A stretch of DNA of 64,000 nt from UKL13-2 sp044228625 (GCA_044228625.1 JBGAUM010000002.1:30918-94917), one strand, 5' to 3'. Shown: positions 20,415 to 28,802, counted from the first letter of the stretch. The notes: generated from the letters alone by a model not told the origin. Program-made: numbers and translations.

Positions 20415-21428
20415 ATGCTGGCCTATGTTTTGCGAAGACTTTGGCAAATGATTCCCACGCTGGCGGGGGTCATGCTGCTGATCTTTTTCCTGTTCAACTG
20501 GGTAGGGGGCGATCCGGCCCTCGTGCTCGCGGGGAAGATCACCAACAAGGACCAGATCGAAAACATCCGCAAGCAGTTGGGCGTGGACCAGCCGTATCCC
20601 GTTCAGCTGGGCTACTTCGCGTTTGAAGTGGCCAACGGTTTCACCTGCACCTACAAGAGCTACACCGATCCGGCGCGCGCCAAGGCACAGGCGGAAGGCA
20701 AGCCCGCGCCCTGCCAGGCGGTGCGCTCCTGGGCCACCAACGAGGAAGTGCCGAAGATTCTCACCTCACGCATCGGTCCCACGCTGACCATCATGCTCCC
20801 GGTGCTGGTGCTTGAAACCATCCTCGGCGTGATCCTTGCCATCGGCGTGGCGTACGTGCGCGGCACGCTGACGGACCGCATGATCATGATGATCTGTACC
20901 GTGGCGATGTCGATCTCATTCCTGGTTTACATCATCGTGGCGCAGTATTACTTCGGTTTCAAATGGGGCGTCTTTCCGGTGCAGGGGTGGACGGGCAATT
21001 TCTGGAAAGACCTCACCACCTATGCGCCGCTGCCGATCATGCTGGCCATCTTCGTGGGCCTGGCGCCGGCGCTGCGCCTCTACCGCAGCTTCTTCCTCGA
21101 TGAGATCAACCACGATTACGTACGGACCGCGCGCGCCAAAGGCGTGGCGGAAAAAGTGGTGATGCTGAAGCACGTTTTGCGCAACGCCATGATCCCGATC
21201 CTCACCAACGTCGGCATTGCGCTGCCCGGCATCTTCGTCGGCTCGTTCCTGCTCGAAACCTTCTTCTCGATTCCCGGCCTGGGGCGCGAAATCCTGGTGG
21301 CGGTGAACCGTTCCGACTTTCCCGTGATCAAGGCCGCCACCGTGTACCTGGCGATGATCACCATGATCATCAACCTGCTGGTCGACGTGATGTACAAGGC
21401 CGTCGATCCGCGCGTCACATTCAAGTAA
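20415..21428 (+). CDS. Peptide-type ABC transporter permease, DppB/OppB/YejB-like
   Basis: A 337-residue inner-membrane permease. It has the typical first helix (LRRLWQMIPTLAGVMLLIFFLFNWVGGDP), several further helices and the EAA loop that contacts the ATPase (DYVRTARAKGVAEKVVMLKHVLRNAMIPI), followed by LLETFFSIPGLGRE. A periplasmic insert of about 75 residues between helices 1 and 2 contains two cysteines (FTCTYK, APCQAV). A GGAG sits six bases before the ATG at 20415. It pairs with the next permease to form the channel. Confidence 0.92.
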   Translation: MLAYVLRRLWQMIPTLAGVMLLIFFLFNWVGGDPALVLAGKITNKDQIENIRKQLGVDQPYPVQLGYFAFEVANGFTCTYKSYTDPARAKAQAEGKPAPCQAVRSWATNEEVPKILTSRIGPTLTIMLPVLVLETILGVILAIGVAYVRGTLTDRMIMMICTVAMSISFLVYIIVAQYYFGFKWGVFPVQGWTGNFWKDLTTYAPLPIMLAIFVGLAPALRLYRSFFLDEINHDYVRTARAKGVAEKVVMLKHVLRNAMIPILTNVGIALPGIFVGSFLLETFFSIPGLGREILVAVNRSDFPVIKAATVYLAMITMIINLLVDVMYKAVDPRVTFK

Positions 21429-21438
21429 GGAGCGGACC

Positions 21439-22524
21439 ATGAGTGCCGTGTTGACCCAAAACGAGCAGAGTGCCGCTCCGTTGCATCAACCCTCGCCGGG
21501 CCTCTGGACGTTGGCCTGGCGGCGCCTCAAGCGTGACAAGGTGGGCATGATCGCGCTGGTGATCGTCGTGTTCTTCCTGCTGATGATGGCCGGTTCGTAC
21601 TTCGGCATCGTGGCCAAGAACTGGTCCAAGGAAGTTGGCGTGTCGTATGCCAACCCGAGCTTCATGGCGGGTGCCGAGAACCTTGAGGGCGCCAAATCCG
21701 CCGCCGCGGACCCGCAGGCCAACGTGCCGTATGTGGACTTGAGCGACATCGACCCGCTGGCACCGCGCTACAAGGAATGGGAAGAGCGCACCGCCAAGAT
21801 CAAGATCACCGAGACGCCGCGCGCCGAGACCTTGCCTTTCGGTGGTGACAAGTGGGGGCGCGACGTGATCCAGAAAGCGGTGAAGGGCGCGGAAACTTCA
21901 ATTTTCGTCGGCCTCGTTGCCGCCTTCCTCGCCACCGTGATCGGCACGGTGCTGGGTGCGTTGTCTGGCTACATGGGCGGCAGGATCGGCGATGCGCTGG
22001 AGTGGTTCTACAACGTGTTCACGTCGATCCCATACATTCTTCTGATCTTGGCCTTCGCAGCGGTGTTCGGCAGCTCGCCCGCGTTGCAGGAATACAAGGG
22101 TGTGGGCATGGTGGTCGCCATCCTGGCGTTGACCGGCTGGACCGGTATCTACCGGCTGGTGCGCGCCGAATACATCAAGCATGCCTCGCGCGAGTATGTG
22201 AAGGCCGCGCAGGCCATCGGCGCGTCCCACCAGCGCCGCATGTTCGTGCATATCCTGCCCAATGTCTCGCACGTATGCCTGGTGCAGTTGTCGCAGCATG
22301 TGGTGCAATTCATCAAGGCCGAGGTGATCCTCTCGTTCCTGGGCCTCGGCGTGCCGGTCGATTCGGTGTCCTGGGGCACCATGCTGGCGGAGGCGCAGGC
22401 CGAACTGGTGATCGGCAAGTGGTGGCAGCTCGCCGCCGCGGGTCTCTCCATGGCCGTGTTGGTCACGGCGTTTTCGATGCTCACCGATTCGTTGCGCGAT
22501 GCGCTCGATCCCAAGATCAAATAA
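21439..22524 (+). CDS. Peptide-type ABC transporter permease, DppC/OppC/YejE-like
   Basis: A 361-residue second permease. It has an N-terminal OppC_N-like helix (KVGMIALVIVVFFLLMMAGSYF), then a long loop of roughly 100 residues before the main channel domain (FGGDKWGRDVIQKAVKGAETS), and the EAA loop (EYVKAAQAIGASHQRRMFVHILPNV). The unusual length of the loop relative to DppC recalls YejE-type permeases. It starts 10 bases after the previous gene with AAGGAG in front, and is followed 15 bases later by the ATPase gene. Confidence 0.92.
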   Translation: MSAVLTQNEQSAAPLHQPSPGLWTLAWRRLKRDKVGMIALVIVVFFLLMMAGSYFGIVAKNWSKEVGVSYANPSFMAGAENLEGAKSAAADPQANVPYVDLSDIDPLAPRYKEWEERTAKIKITETPRAETLPFGGDKWGRDVIQKAVKGAETSIFVGLVAAFLATVIGTVLGALSGYMGGRIGDALEWFYNVFTSIPYILLILAFAAVFGSSPALQEYKGVGMVVAILALTGWTGIYRLVRAEYIKHASREYVKAAQAIGASHQRRMFVHILPNVSHVCLVQLSQHVVQFIKAEVILSFLGLGVPVDSVSWGTMLAEAQAELVIGKWWQLAAAGLSMAVLVTAFSMLTDSLRDALDPKIK

Positions 22525-22539
22525 GGCGGCGACTTACTC

Positions 22540-24234
22540 ATGGATAACCTCATCTCCGTCCAGAACCTCAACGTCAAGTTCCGCCTCGACGACGGCAAGA
22601 TCTTCGAGGCCGTCAAGGGCGTGTCGTTCGACATCCCGAAGAATTCCACCGTCGCGCTGGTGGGCGAATCCGGTTCCGGCAAGTCCGTGTCCGCGATGTC
22701 GATCATCCGGCTGTTGCCGAAAGAGCAGGCGATCGTCTCTCCCGAGAGCAAGGTGCTGTTCGAAGGCACGAATCTGCTGACCGTCCCCGAAATGGACATG
22801 CGAAAGATTCGTGGCGGGAAGATTTCCGTGATCTTCCAGGAGCCGATGACCTCGCTGAATCCGGTGTTCACCTGCGGTGAGCAGATTGCCGAAATGCTGC
22901 GCCTCCACACCACGCTCTCCGCCAAGCAGGCGTGGGCGCGTGCCGAGGAATTGCTCAGTGAAGTCGGCATCCCGAACCCGCATCTGCGCATGAAGTCCTA
23001 TCCGCACGAGATGTCCGGCGGGCAGCAGCAGCGCGTGATGATCGCCATGGCGATTGCCTGCGAACCCAAGCTCCTCATCGCCGACGAACCGACCACGGCG
23101 CTCGACGTGACCATCCAGAAGCAGATCCTCGATCTCATCGCAGCGTTGCAAGAGCGGCACCACATGTCGGTGCTGTTCATCACGCACGACCTCGCCGTGG
23201 TGGGCGAGATTGCCGACCACGTGGTGGTGATGCAAAGCGGCGAAATCAAGGAAACCGGCGTGGTGAAGGATATTTTCGAGCGCCCGCAGCACCCATACAC
23301 CAAGGCGCTGCTCAATTGCCGCCCCAGCGTCGATTCGCGCCCCATGCGCTTGCCGGTGATCGATGACTTCATGGGCGAGGGCCTCAAACCCATTCACACG
23401 GAACAGCGCCAGCGCGGCTTCAAGCCGGACGACAACTACATCCTCGAGGTGCGGAATCTCTCCAAGCATTTCAAGCTCAAGGACGGCCTGTTCAAGACGA
23501 AGGATGTTCCTGCCGTGGCCAGCGCATCGTTCAAGCTCGCCAAGGGCAAGACGCTTGGCCTGGTGGGGGAATCCGGCTCCGGCAAAACCACGGTGGGCTT
23601 GACGCTCATGCGGCTGCACGATGCCACCGGCGGCGAAGTGCTGTTCGATGGGGTGGACCTGCTGAAGTTGTCCGAAGACGATTTCATGAAGTACAAGCGG
23701 CGCATCCAGATCGTGTTCCAGAACCCGTATGCCTCGCTGAACCCGCGCTTCACCGTGGGCCAGATCCTCATGGAGCCGATGAAGATCCACGCCATCGGCA
23801 AGGACGACAAGGAGCGCGTCGGCATGGCCATGGCCTTGCTGAAGCGCGTGGGTATGCCGGAAGTCTCGTTTTACAAATACCCGCATGAATTCTCAGGCGG
23901 CCAGCGCCAGCGCGTGGCGATTGCCCGCTGCCTCACCATGAAGCCGGACGTGCTGATCTGCGATGAATCCGTATCCGCACTCGACGTGTCCGTGCAGGCG
24001 CAGGTGCTGAACCTGTTGCAGGACCTGCAGGACGAATACCAGATGAGCTACATCTTCATCTCACACGATCTGGCCGTCGTGAAATACATCTCCGACCAGG
24101 TGATGGTGATGAGTGAGGGTAACGTGATCGAAGTCGCCAACGCCGACGACATCTACCTGAACCCGCAGCAGGAATACACGCGCAAGCTGCTCGGTTCCAT
24201 TCCCAAGGGGTGGCATGGGGAGAAGGCTGCGTAG
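22540..24234 (+). CDS. Peptide-type ABC transporter ATPase with two fused ABC domains (YejF-like)
   Basis: A 564-residue protein carrying two complete ATPase cassettes, the arrangement seen in YejF and GsiA. Cassette 1 has Walker A GESGSGKSVS, signature MSGGQQQRVM and Walker B LLIADEPTTALDVT. Cassette 2 has GESGSGKTT, FSGGQRQRVAIARCL and VLICDESVSALDVS. Each is followed by an oligopeptide-transporter C-terminal extension (RPQHPYTKALLNC; NPQQEYTRKLLGSIP). It energises the two permeases before it. It is the last gene of the operon; no terminator is obvious in the 90 bases that follow. Confidence 0.93.
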   Translation: MDNLISVQNLNVKFRLDDGKIFEAVKGVSFDIPKNSTVALVGESGSGKSVSAMSIIRLLPKEQAIVSPESKVLFEGTNLLTVPEMDMRKIRGGKISVIFQEPMTSLNPVFTCGEQIAEMLRLHTTLSAKQAWARAEELLSEVGIPNPHLRMKSYPHEMSGGQQQRVMIAMAIACEPKLLIADEPTTALDVTIQKQILDLIAALQERHHMSVLFITHDLAVVGEIADHVVVMQSGEIKETGVVKDIFERPQHPYTKALLNCRPSVDSRPMRLPVIDDFMGEGLKPIHTEQRQRGFKPDDNYILEVRNLSKHFKLKDGLFKTKDVPAVASASFKLAKGKTLGLVGESGSGKTTVGLTLMRLHDATGGEVLFDGVDLLKLSEDDFMKYKRRIQIVFQNPYASLNPRFTVGQILMEPMKIHAIGKDDKERVGMAMALLKRVGMPEVSFYKYPHEFSGGQRQRVAIARCLTMKPDVLICDESVSALDVSVQAQVLNLLQDLQDEYQMSYIFISHDLAVVKYISDQVMVMSEGNVIEVANADDIYLNPQQEYTRKLLGSIPKGWHGEKAA

Positions 24235-24323
24235 CGATTTCTCGTCGTTTCGTTATGATCGAAAAGGCCGTGCTTCAGGGCGTGTCTGTATTCGTTTGTC
24301 TTTGCTGAGCGCAACGAAAACAA

Positions 24324-25433
24324 ATGACGCTGGCCCTTTTATTCCACAAATGCGCACTCACCGCCAATCAAGCCGGCAACACCAACTATGCCGCTGCGCC
24401 CACTGAAGTCCGCTATGTCTATGTCAACAAGGGCGACCAGAGCATCAGCTTTGATCCGCTGCCCGATCGGCCACAGACGCCCAACACTTTCACTGTGGCC
24501 GCCACGGCCACGAGCGGCCTCGCAGTGACCTTCCAATCGCAGACCACGGCCAAATGCACCGTCTCCGGCACCACGGTGACGCTCCTCAGTACCGGCACCT
24601 GCACCGTCCGCGCGCGGCAGACCGGCAATGGCAACTGGGCGGCAGCGGCGAATATGGATAGAAGCTTCACCATCACGGCGGGGAGCCAAGCCAGCCAGAC
24701 CATCACCTTCAACGCCCTTGCCGACAAGACGATGGGGGAGGGGCCGTTCACGGTGACGGCGACGGCATCGAGCGGTCTTGCGGTCGCCTTCACCAGCGCC
24801 ACGCCAACGACCTGTACGGCCACCGGCACCAATGGCACCACCATCACCTTGGTCGCGGCAGGGACTTGTACGATCCATGCGAATCAGGCGGGGAATGCGA
24901 GTTACCTCCCGGCGCCGCAGGTCTCCCGCTCATTCGCGATCAATGCGCAGGCGCAGGTGCATTACATTCATGCGGATCATCTGGGGACGCCCAGGGCGAT
25001 CACCAAAGCAGCCGACAACACCGTGGTTTGGCGGTGGGAGAACACGGAGCCGTTTGGGGACAGCCAACCGGATGGGAATCCGAACAACGTCAACGGCACC
25101 AACCCGTTCGTCTATAACTTGCGGTTTCCGGGGCAGTACTTTGAATCAGTGACAAAAAAGAACTAAAACTACTTCAGTGACTACGACCGCTCTTCGGGGC
25201 GGTATGTGCAGAGTGATCCGATTGGGTTGCTTGCGGGAGTCAACACATACAGCTATGTCGGAGGCAAACCCTTGACGTTTATTGATCCGTACGGTTTGCG
25301 TGGTGCCCCTTGGGCACCTCCGCAATCTGTTTGGACACAGCCGCAGTTGCCCGGCATGCCTCCACTTCCTCCGGGATGGCAACCAGTACCAAGGCCCGCG
25401 CAAAGTGGCCACTGGTTTCACGCCAGGAAATAG
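24324..25433 (+). pseudogene. Truncated Rhs/YD-repeat protein end with Ig-like repeats, interrupted by an in-frame stop
   Basis: This is the C-terminal part of an Rhs/YD-type surface or toxin-delivery protein; the N-terminal part is missing. Residues from about 24438 and 24696 begin two copies of an approximately 83-residue Ig-like repeat (SGLAV.F.S.T...CT, then GTCT...QAGN), with the tail of an earlier copy before them. Then comes the Rhs core end (YIHADHLGTPRAITKA, WRWENTEPFGDSQPDG). A TAA at 25164-25166 stands where the family has a Tyr codon (FESVTKKN-stop-NYFSDYD), and the same frame continues with SGRYVQSDPIGL, LAGVNTYSYVGG and FIDPYGL to 25433. The 5' boundary coincides with nothing I recognise. 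Confidence 0.75.
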
Positions 25434-25725
25434 CTACATGGACGCCGCTGGCTATTACAACGGAGCGGGCAAGTTTGTTTGCCTCCGCTGGTATTGTCCA
25501 AGAGATCGGAACGTCTGTAGTGTCGATGACATCCGCATGGCAAATGACTTTATTCCTGCGGCCACGGATGCAAGTCGCCCGCCGAAAGGATGTGTTTGCG
25601 ACGATTCGCGTTTCAAGGTTGACTATGATGTTCCGGACTTTTGGGCCAGGTTCAATGATGCCGCCCAAGCTGCCCAAGGAATTCTTCAATCGGGCAGTGG
25701 TACGCGCCTGGTCAGGCCGCGGTAG
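25282..25725 (+). CDS. Candidate Rhs C-terminal tip (toxin-like, cysteine-rich), frame-shifted from the core
   Basis: Unrecognised. The frame begins within the Rhs core end but overlaps it in a different frame, so the likely real part is from about 25415 on (TPGNSYMDAAGYYNGAGKFVC). It has seven cysteines in that part, including CLRWYCPRDRNVC and GCVCDD, suggesting disulfides or metal binding. The position immediately after a DPYGL motif is where polymorphic toxin tips sit in Rhs proteins. It ends with RPR and is followed three bases later by a small membrane-protein gene. Toxicity is inference from position only; no nuclease or other catalytic motif is recognised. Confidence 0.45.
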   Translation: MIRTVCVVPLGHLRNLFGHSRSCPACLHFLRDGNQYQGPRKVATGFTPGNSYMDAAGYYNGAGKFVCLRWYCPRDRNVCSVDDIRMANDFIPAATDASRPPKGCVCDDSRFKVDYDVPDFWARFNDAAQAAQGILQSGSGTRLVRPR

Positions 25726-25728
25726 AAC

Positions 25729-26094
25729 ATGCTCTTCAAGATATTTAGTTTTGGGTTCGGATTGGTCTGCGTCTTGGGTGGCGTAATGTCACTCACCCGC
25801 ACGCAACCGTTAATGGAAGGGTGTGGATCGGCGTGCTGGATAAACGGCCTCGCACTTGGACTCTTTGGCGAGTCTGGGGGGCGGCTTTTTATGGCGTCGG
25901 TTTGGGTATTGGTCGGAATCGGCTTTCTTTCTTTGTGGTGGCGATTGCTTCGGGTGGATCGCCTATTGCAGCAAACGAGGGTCGACGTTCAGCGATCACG
26001 CAGACCAGGGCAAGAACTCGATGAGGTGCAGGGACAGTTGCCGAATATGGATGACCAATCCGCAAACGCGCAAAAGCCTCCCGGTTCAAACTGA
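25729..26094 (+). CDS. Small two-helix membrane protein, candidate immunity protein
   Basis: A 121-residue protein, unrecognised. Two hydrophobic segments (IFSFGFGLVCVLGGVMSL and FMASVWVLVGIGFLSLWW) are joined by a short cysteine-containing loop and followed by a charged, probably cytoplasmic tail rich in Gln, Arg and Asp. It starts three bases after the Rhs tip gene and is followed by its own terminator, so the two form a closed unit. Immunity genes of Rhs toxins occupy exactly this place, and two-helix membrane immunity proteins are known for toxins that act at the inner membrane. That role is inference from position. Confidence 0.5.
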   Translation: MLFKIFSFGFGLVCVLGGVMSLTRTQPLMEGCGSACWINGLALGLFGESGGRLFMASVWVLVGIGFLSLWWRLLRVDRLLQQTRVDVQRSRRPGQELDEVQGQLPNMDDQSANAQKPPGSN

Positions 26095-26135
26095 CCAGCG
26101 CCGCTCTCTTTCAGTAGTAAAAAAGAAACCCTCTC

Positions 26136-26166
26136 CAACGCCCGCTGATCGCGGGCGTTGTCTTTT
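26136..26166 (+). terminator. Rho-independent terminator behind the candidate immunity gene
   Basis: Perfect ten-base stem CAACGCCCGC (26136-26145) and GCGGGCGTTG (26151-26160) with a five-base loop TGATC, followed by TCTTTT. Confidence 0.88.
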
Positions 26167-26229
26167 GGCCGCCGCGTTGCGCATAAATGGGGTCAGACTG
26201 AGGTGTCCCGGTTTTCACGGACGGTTTAG

Positions 26230-27093
26230 TTAAGCACCACGATACAGCTTCTCGTATTGCTCGGGGGTGCGATAGCCGAGCGATTGGTGAATCCGGATGC
26301 GGTTGTAGAAGCGCTCGATGTATTCGACGATGAGCGCCTTGGCCTGCTCGCGGGTCTGGAGATCGACGTGATGGATCAACTCGTTCTTCAGCGTCGAGAA
26401 GAAGCTCTCCGCGATCGCATTGTCCTGCGGCACCTTGCGGCCGTTCATGCTGGCGAGCAGTCCATGACGAGCCAGCAGGGCGCGATAGGCGACGCTGCGA
26501 TACTGCGGCCCGCGGTCAGTGTGGTGAATCAGTCCCTTGGCCGGCTTTCTCGCGTTAATCGCCTTGGCCAATGCCCCGATGTGCAGGTCCTGTCCTGGTC
26601 GGCTGTCAGTCTGGAAGCCGACCACCTTTCGGGAGAACACGTCCACCAGCACCGCCAGATGCAGCCAACCCTCGCGGGTACGGATAAAGGTCATGTCGCC
26701 CGACCAGAGCCGGTTGGGCGCGGTGGCCTCGAAGCGGCGCTCCACCAAGTCGGGCGCCGGAGCCGCCGTCTTGTGATGCTCGATGGTCAGGCGCTGCCGC
26801 GAGCGGCGGCTGGCTTCGATGCCGTGCTCCCGGCGCAACCGAGCCACGCGGTGCTTGCCGCAGCGCTCCCCGCGCTCGTTCAGGATGCGCCAGGTCTTGA
26901 TCGCGCCGTAGCGCTGGCGGTGTTCCAGATGCACCCGGCGGATGGCGATCAGCAACGCTTGGTCGCGCCGTTGCCGCTCGCTGGGTTGCCGGTCCCGCCA
27001 GGCATAGAAGCCGCTGGGGGAAACCTCGACAAGACGGCAAAGGCGGGTGACAGGATGGAACTCTCGGTGTTGCTCGACAAACGCGTACCTCAC
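26230..27093 (-). CDS. IS3-family transposase OrfB (DDE catalytic subunit)
   Basis: A 287-residue catalytic part. It has an HTH_21-like segment (AIRRVHLEHRQRYGAIKTWRIL) followed by the retroviral-integrase-like DDE core: Asp in WSGDMTFIRT, Asp in IHHTDRGPQYRS and Glu in NAIAESFFSTLKNEL. It can start independently at GTG 27093, which overlaps the orfA stop (GTGA), or be made as OrfAB by a -1 shift at the A6G run. It appears functional. Confidence 0.93.
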   Translation of the reverse strand: MRYAFVEQHREFHPVTRLCRLVEVSPSGFYAWRDRQPSERQRRDQALLIAIRRVHLEHRQRYGAIKTWRILNERGERCGKHRVARLRREHGIEASRRSRQRLTIEHHKTAAPAPDLVERRFEATAPNRLWSGDMTFIRTREGWLHLAVLVDVFSRKVVGFQTDSRPGQDLHIGALAKAINARKPAKGLIHHTDRGPQYRSVAYRALLARHGLLASMNGRKVPQDNAIAESFFSTLKNELIHHVDLQTREQAKALIVEYIERFYNRIRIHQSLGYRTPEQYEKLYRGA

Positions 27094-27419
27094 GGCAATT
27101 CCTTCGCGAAGTACGCGGCCGCCTTTTTTAGGATGTCGCGCTCCTCGGTCACACGTTTGAGTTCGCGCCTGAGCCGCTCGACCTCGGTGTATTCCGAGAG
27201 CGGCTTGGCCCCGGGACCGCGAAATGCCGCCGATTCGCCCTTCTTTTGCAACTGGGCCTGCCACTTGTGCAACTGGTTGCGGCGAATGCCGAGTTCCAGG
27301 GCGATCTGCGTGGCCGGCTTCTCGCCCTTCTCCAACAGCTTCACCGCTTCAAGCTTGAAGTCCTTGGTGAACCGCTGGCGCTTCCGGTCAGGATTGACCT
27401 TCTCCACATGCTTTCCCAT
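27090..27419 (-). CDS. IS3-family transposase OrfA (helix-turn-helix subunit)
   Basis: A 109-residue DNA-binding part. It has the HTH_Tnp_1 type fold (RQRFTKDFKLEAVKLLEKGEKPATQIALELGIRRNQLHKWQ), cut here to its main segments: helix FTKDFKLEAVKLLE, turn GEKPATQIALELGI, recognition helix RRNQLHKWQ. A leucine-zipper-like coil follows (EVERLRRELKRVTEERDILKK). ATG 27419 is chosen because the frame before it runs into the inverted repeat. The slippery run lies in codons for ILKK near its end, and its stop overlaps the orfB start. Confidence 0.92.
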   Translation of the reverse strand: MGKHVEKVNPDRKRQRFTKDFKLEAVKLLEKGEKPATQIALELGIRRNQLHKWQAQLQKKGESAAFRGPGAKPLSEYTEVERLRRELKRVTEERDILKKAAAYFAKELP

Positions 27420-27554
27420 TTGACACCTCCACAGGTATTGTCTACCTTCAAAAGTGTCCACGGAAACCGGGATAGCTCAGACACCATTTGATTTTCCGCT
27501 TGGCGAGCGATTACAAATTCACATCAAACATGAACTCAGTAAAGGACTGGAAAG

Positions 27555-28616
27555 ATGGTGATTCGGTATCTCAAGACGAATTTGCAGGGTCAGGTTTCAA
27601 ACATCGCGCTGGCGGTTGCGGTCTCAGTCCTGTCGACATCCATCGCGGTCGCGGAGGCGCCGAAAAACACGGTGCAGAAGTCCGTTTCACCTGCAGCAAA
27701 GCAAGAGGCGGAAGCGCTGGCCAGTCGCGCTGAGACGTTGTTGAACCAGTGGCAGGGCGAGCGCGGCATTCTCATCGAGGCCGACAAGGCGATCAACGAT
27801 GCCCTCTCGCGCGACCCGGCGTCCGCCCATGCCATGGTGGAAAGGGCGCGATTGCTGATCATGGCATCCAGCCGGGAGGATGGCCGGCTCCTTCCCCAGG
27901 GTGCTGCGGCGGTGGCCGAGGTCCTCGAGAAGGCTGCGAAGGCCGACCCGGGATTTGTCCGCACCTATACCCTTCAAGGTCATTTTTTTACTCTGGAAGG
28001 TCGGATGAACGAGGCCAAAAAGGCGCTGGAGCATGCAGACCAGCTGGGTTCAAAAGATCCATGGCAGGCATTGAACTGGAGTGCCTATTGGCAAAAGCTG
28101 GGCGACGAGGCGAAGGCGGTGTCGTACTGCGACAAGGCCTTGGAAACCGGCACCTCCAACGTCAAAGCGCTGCGCGCAGGATGGACTTGTATCTTGGATT
28201 ACTACACCAAGCAAAAGCCGAACTTGAAACGGTCTGACAAGGCCTTCCTCAATCTGGTCAAGTTGAATCCGGAATCAGCATTTCTGCGGGGTGATCGTGC
28301 ACAGGCCTTGGCCGTTTATTTCACGGAGTTCGACGCAGCGGAAAAACTGGCTAGAGAGACGATTGCCATTTCGAGCTACCCGCATGTTCGGGGAACATTG
28401 TCACTTGCGCTGTATGCCAAATGGGCCCGCGCAATCTTTGACAACAAGGACGACGAAACAATTAATGCGCTGTTGAATGCTGCCGAGGAAGTGGATCCGG
28501 AGGGCAGCATGTTGCCTTCATGTGCTGTCAATCGGCCGGAGTTTTCTTTTTTGAGAAGGGCGCTCGCCAAGCGCGCCGAGACGAAAAAAATTCCGCTGAA
28601 TTTGCGAGCCTGCTAA
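27555..28616 (+). CDS. Secreted TPR-like protein of unknown function
   Basis: A 353-residue protein with an N-terminal signal or anchor (NIALAVAVSVLSTSIAVAEA). The rest is all-helical, with TPR-like repeats: an N-terminal one around DKAINDALSRDPASAHAMVERARLL, another around EAKKALEHADQLGSKDPWQALNWSAY and EAKAVSYCDKALETGTSNVKAL. It ends with two cysteines (LPSCAVNRPEF, LRAC). Such proteins act as periplasmic scaffolds; no specific role can be read. It begins 75 bases after the IS element, so the IS may have separated it from its original upstream region. Confidence 0.65.
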   Translation: MVIRYLKTNLQGQVSNIALAVAVSVLSTSIAVAEAPKNTVQKSVSPAAKQEAEALASRAETLLNQWQGERGILIEADKAINDALSRDPASAHAMVERARLLIMASSREDGRLLPQGAAAVAEVLEKAAKADPGFVRTYTLQGHFFTLEGRMNEAKKALEHADQLGSKDPWQALNWSAYWQKLGDEAKAVSYCDKALETGTSNVKALRAGWTCILDYYTKQKPNLKRSDKAFLNLVKLNPESAFLRGDRAQALAVYFTEFDAAEKLARETIAISSYPHVRGTLSLALYAKWARAIFDNKDDETINALLNAAEEVDPEGSMLPSCAVNRPEFSFLRRALAKRAETKKIPLNLRAC

Positions 28617-28646
28617 ATCGTCCTTGATGGACGTGGCCGCGCATTC

Positions 28647-28698
28647 TGGTGGTGTCCGTCCCCATGTGTCCATGGGCGGAAACATGCGCCACTTTTTT
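28647..28698 (+). terminator. Possible terminator after the TPR-like gene
   Basis: A bulged stem with CCCATG (28661-28666) pairing with CATGGG (28671-28676), outer CCG/CGG and GTGG/CCAC pairs, and T6 at 28693-28698. The mismatches make it uncertain. Confidence 0.35.
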
Positions 28699-28756
28699 CA
28701 TGATATTGGCATTGCTTGGTAGTAGCACGGCTTCGTCGCAACGCGTTTCAAATGAA

Positions 28757-28777
28757 AACGGCCGGTTTCCCGGCCGT
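28757..28777 (-). terminator. Rho-independent terminator of the Bug-family gene
   Basis: Perfect nine-base stem AACGGCCGG / CCGGCCGTT with a three-base loop. Read on the minus strand it is followed by TTTTCATTT. It lies 25 bases after the stop of the Bug gene. Confidence 0.85.
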
Positions 28778-28802
28778 TGTTGCGACTTCAAGTGTCAAAC
28801 GA

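Larger units (their letters stand above)
26199..27479 (-). mobile_element. IS3-family insertion sequence, complete, 1,281 bp
   Basis: The element has imperfect terminal inverted repeats: left end TGAGGTGTCCCGGTTT, right end read inward TGAGCTATCCCGGTTT. Both ends are flanked by the triplet GAC (26196-26198 and 27480-27482), a 3-bp target duplication as expected for IS3-family elements. It carries orfA and orfB on the minus strand with an A6G slippery run (complement of 27123-27129) for -1 frameshifting to the OrfAB transposase. Intact ends, intact frames and matching target repeats indicate a fairly recent insertion. The subgroup was not determined. Confidence 0.93.

Noticed and set aside
12959..20447. 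Very long minus-strand frames (up to 654 residues) opposite the four binding-protein genes
   Set aside because: They are rich in Arg, Gly, His and Val with no domain pattern, and each lies exactly opposite a well-supported gene with a signal peptide and family motifs.
24235..24323. Attachment site or IS end at the 5' border of the Rhs fragment
   Set aside because: I looked for inverted or direct repeats shared with the other side of the patch and found none that I could support.
25310..25786. Third overlapping frame in the Rhs tip region
   Set aside because: It has low-complexity Ser/Arg/Met composition and runs over the start of the next gene; the 25282-25725 frame is more protein-like.
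26199..27479. IS ends placed one base further out (26198-27480)
   Set aside because: That choice gives unequal flanking triplets (AGA and ACA); 26199-27479 gives matching GAC repeats.
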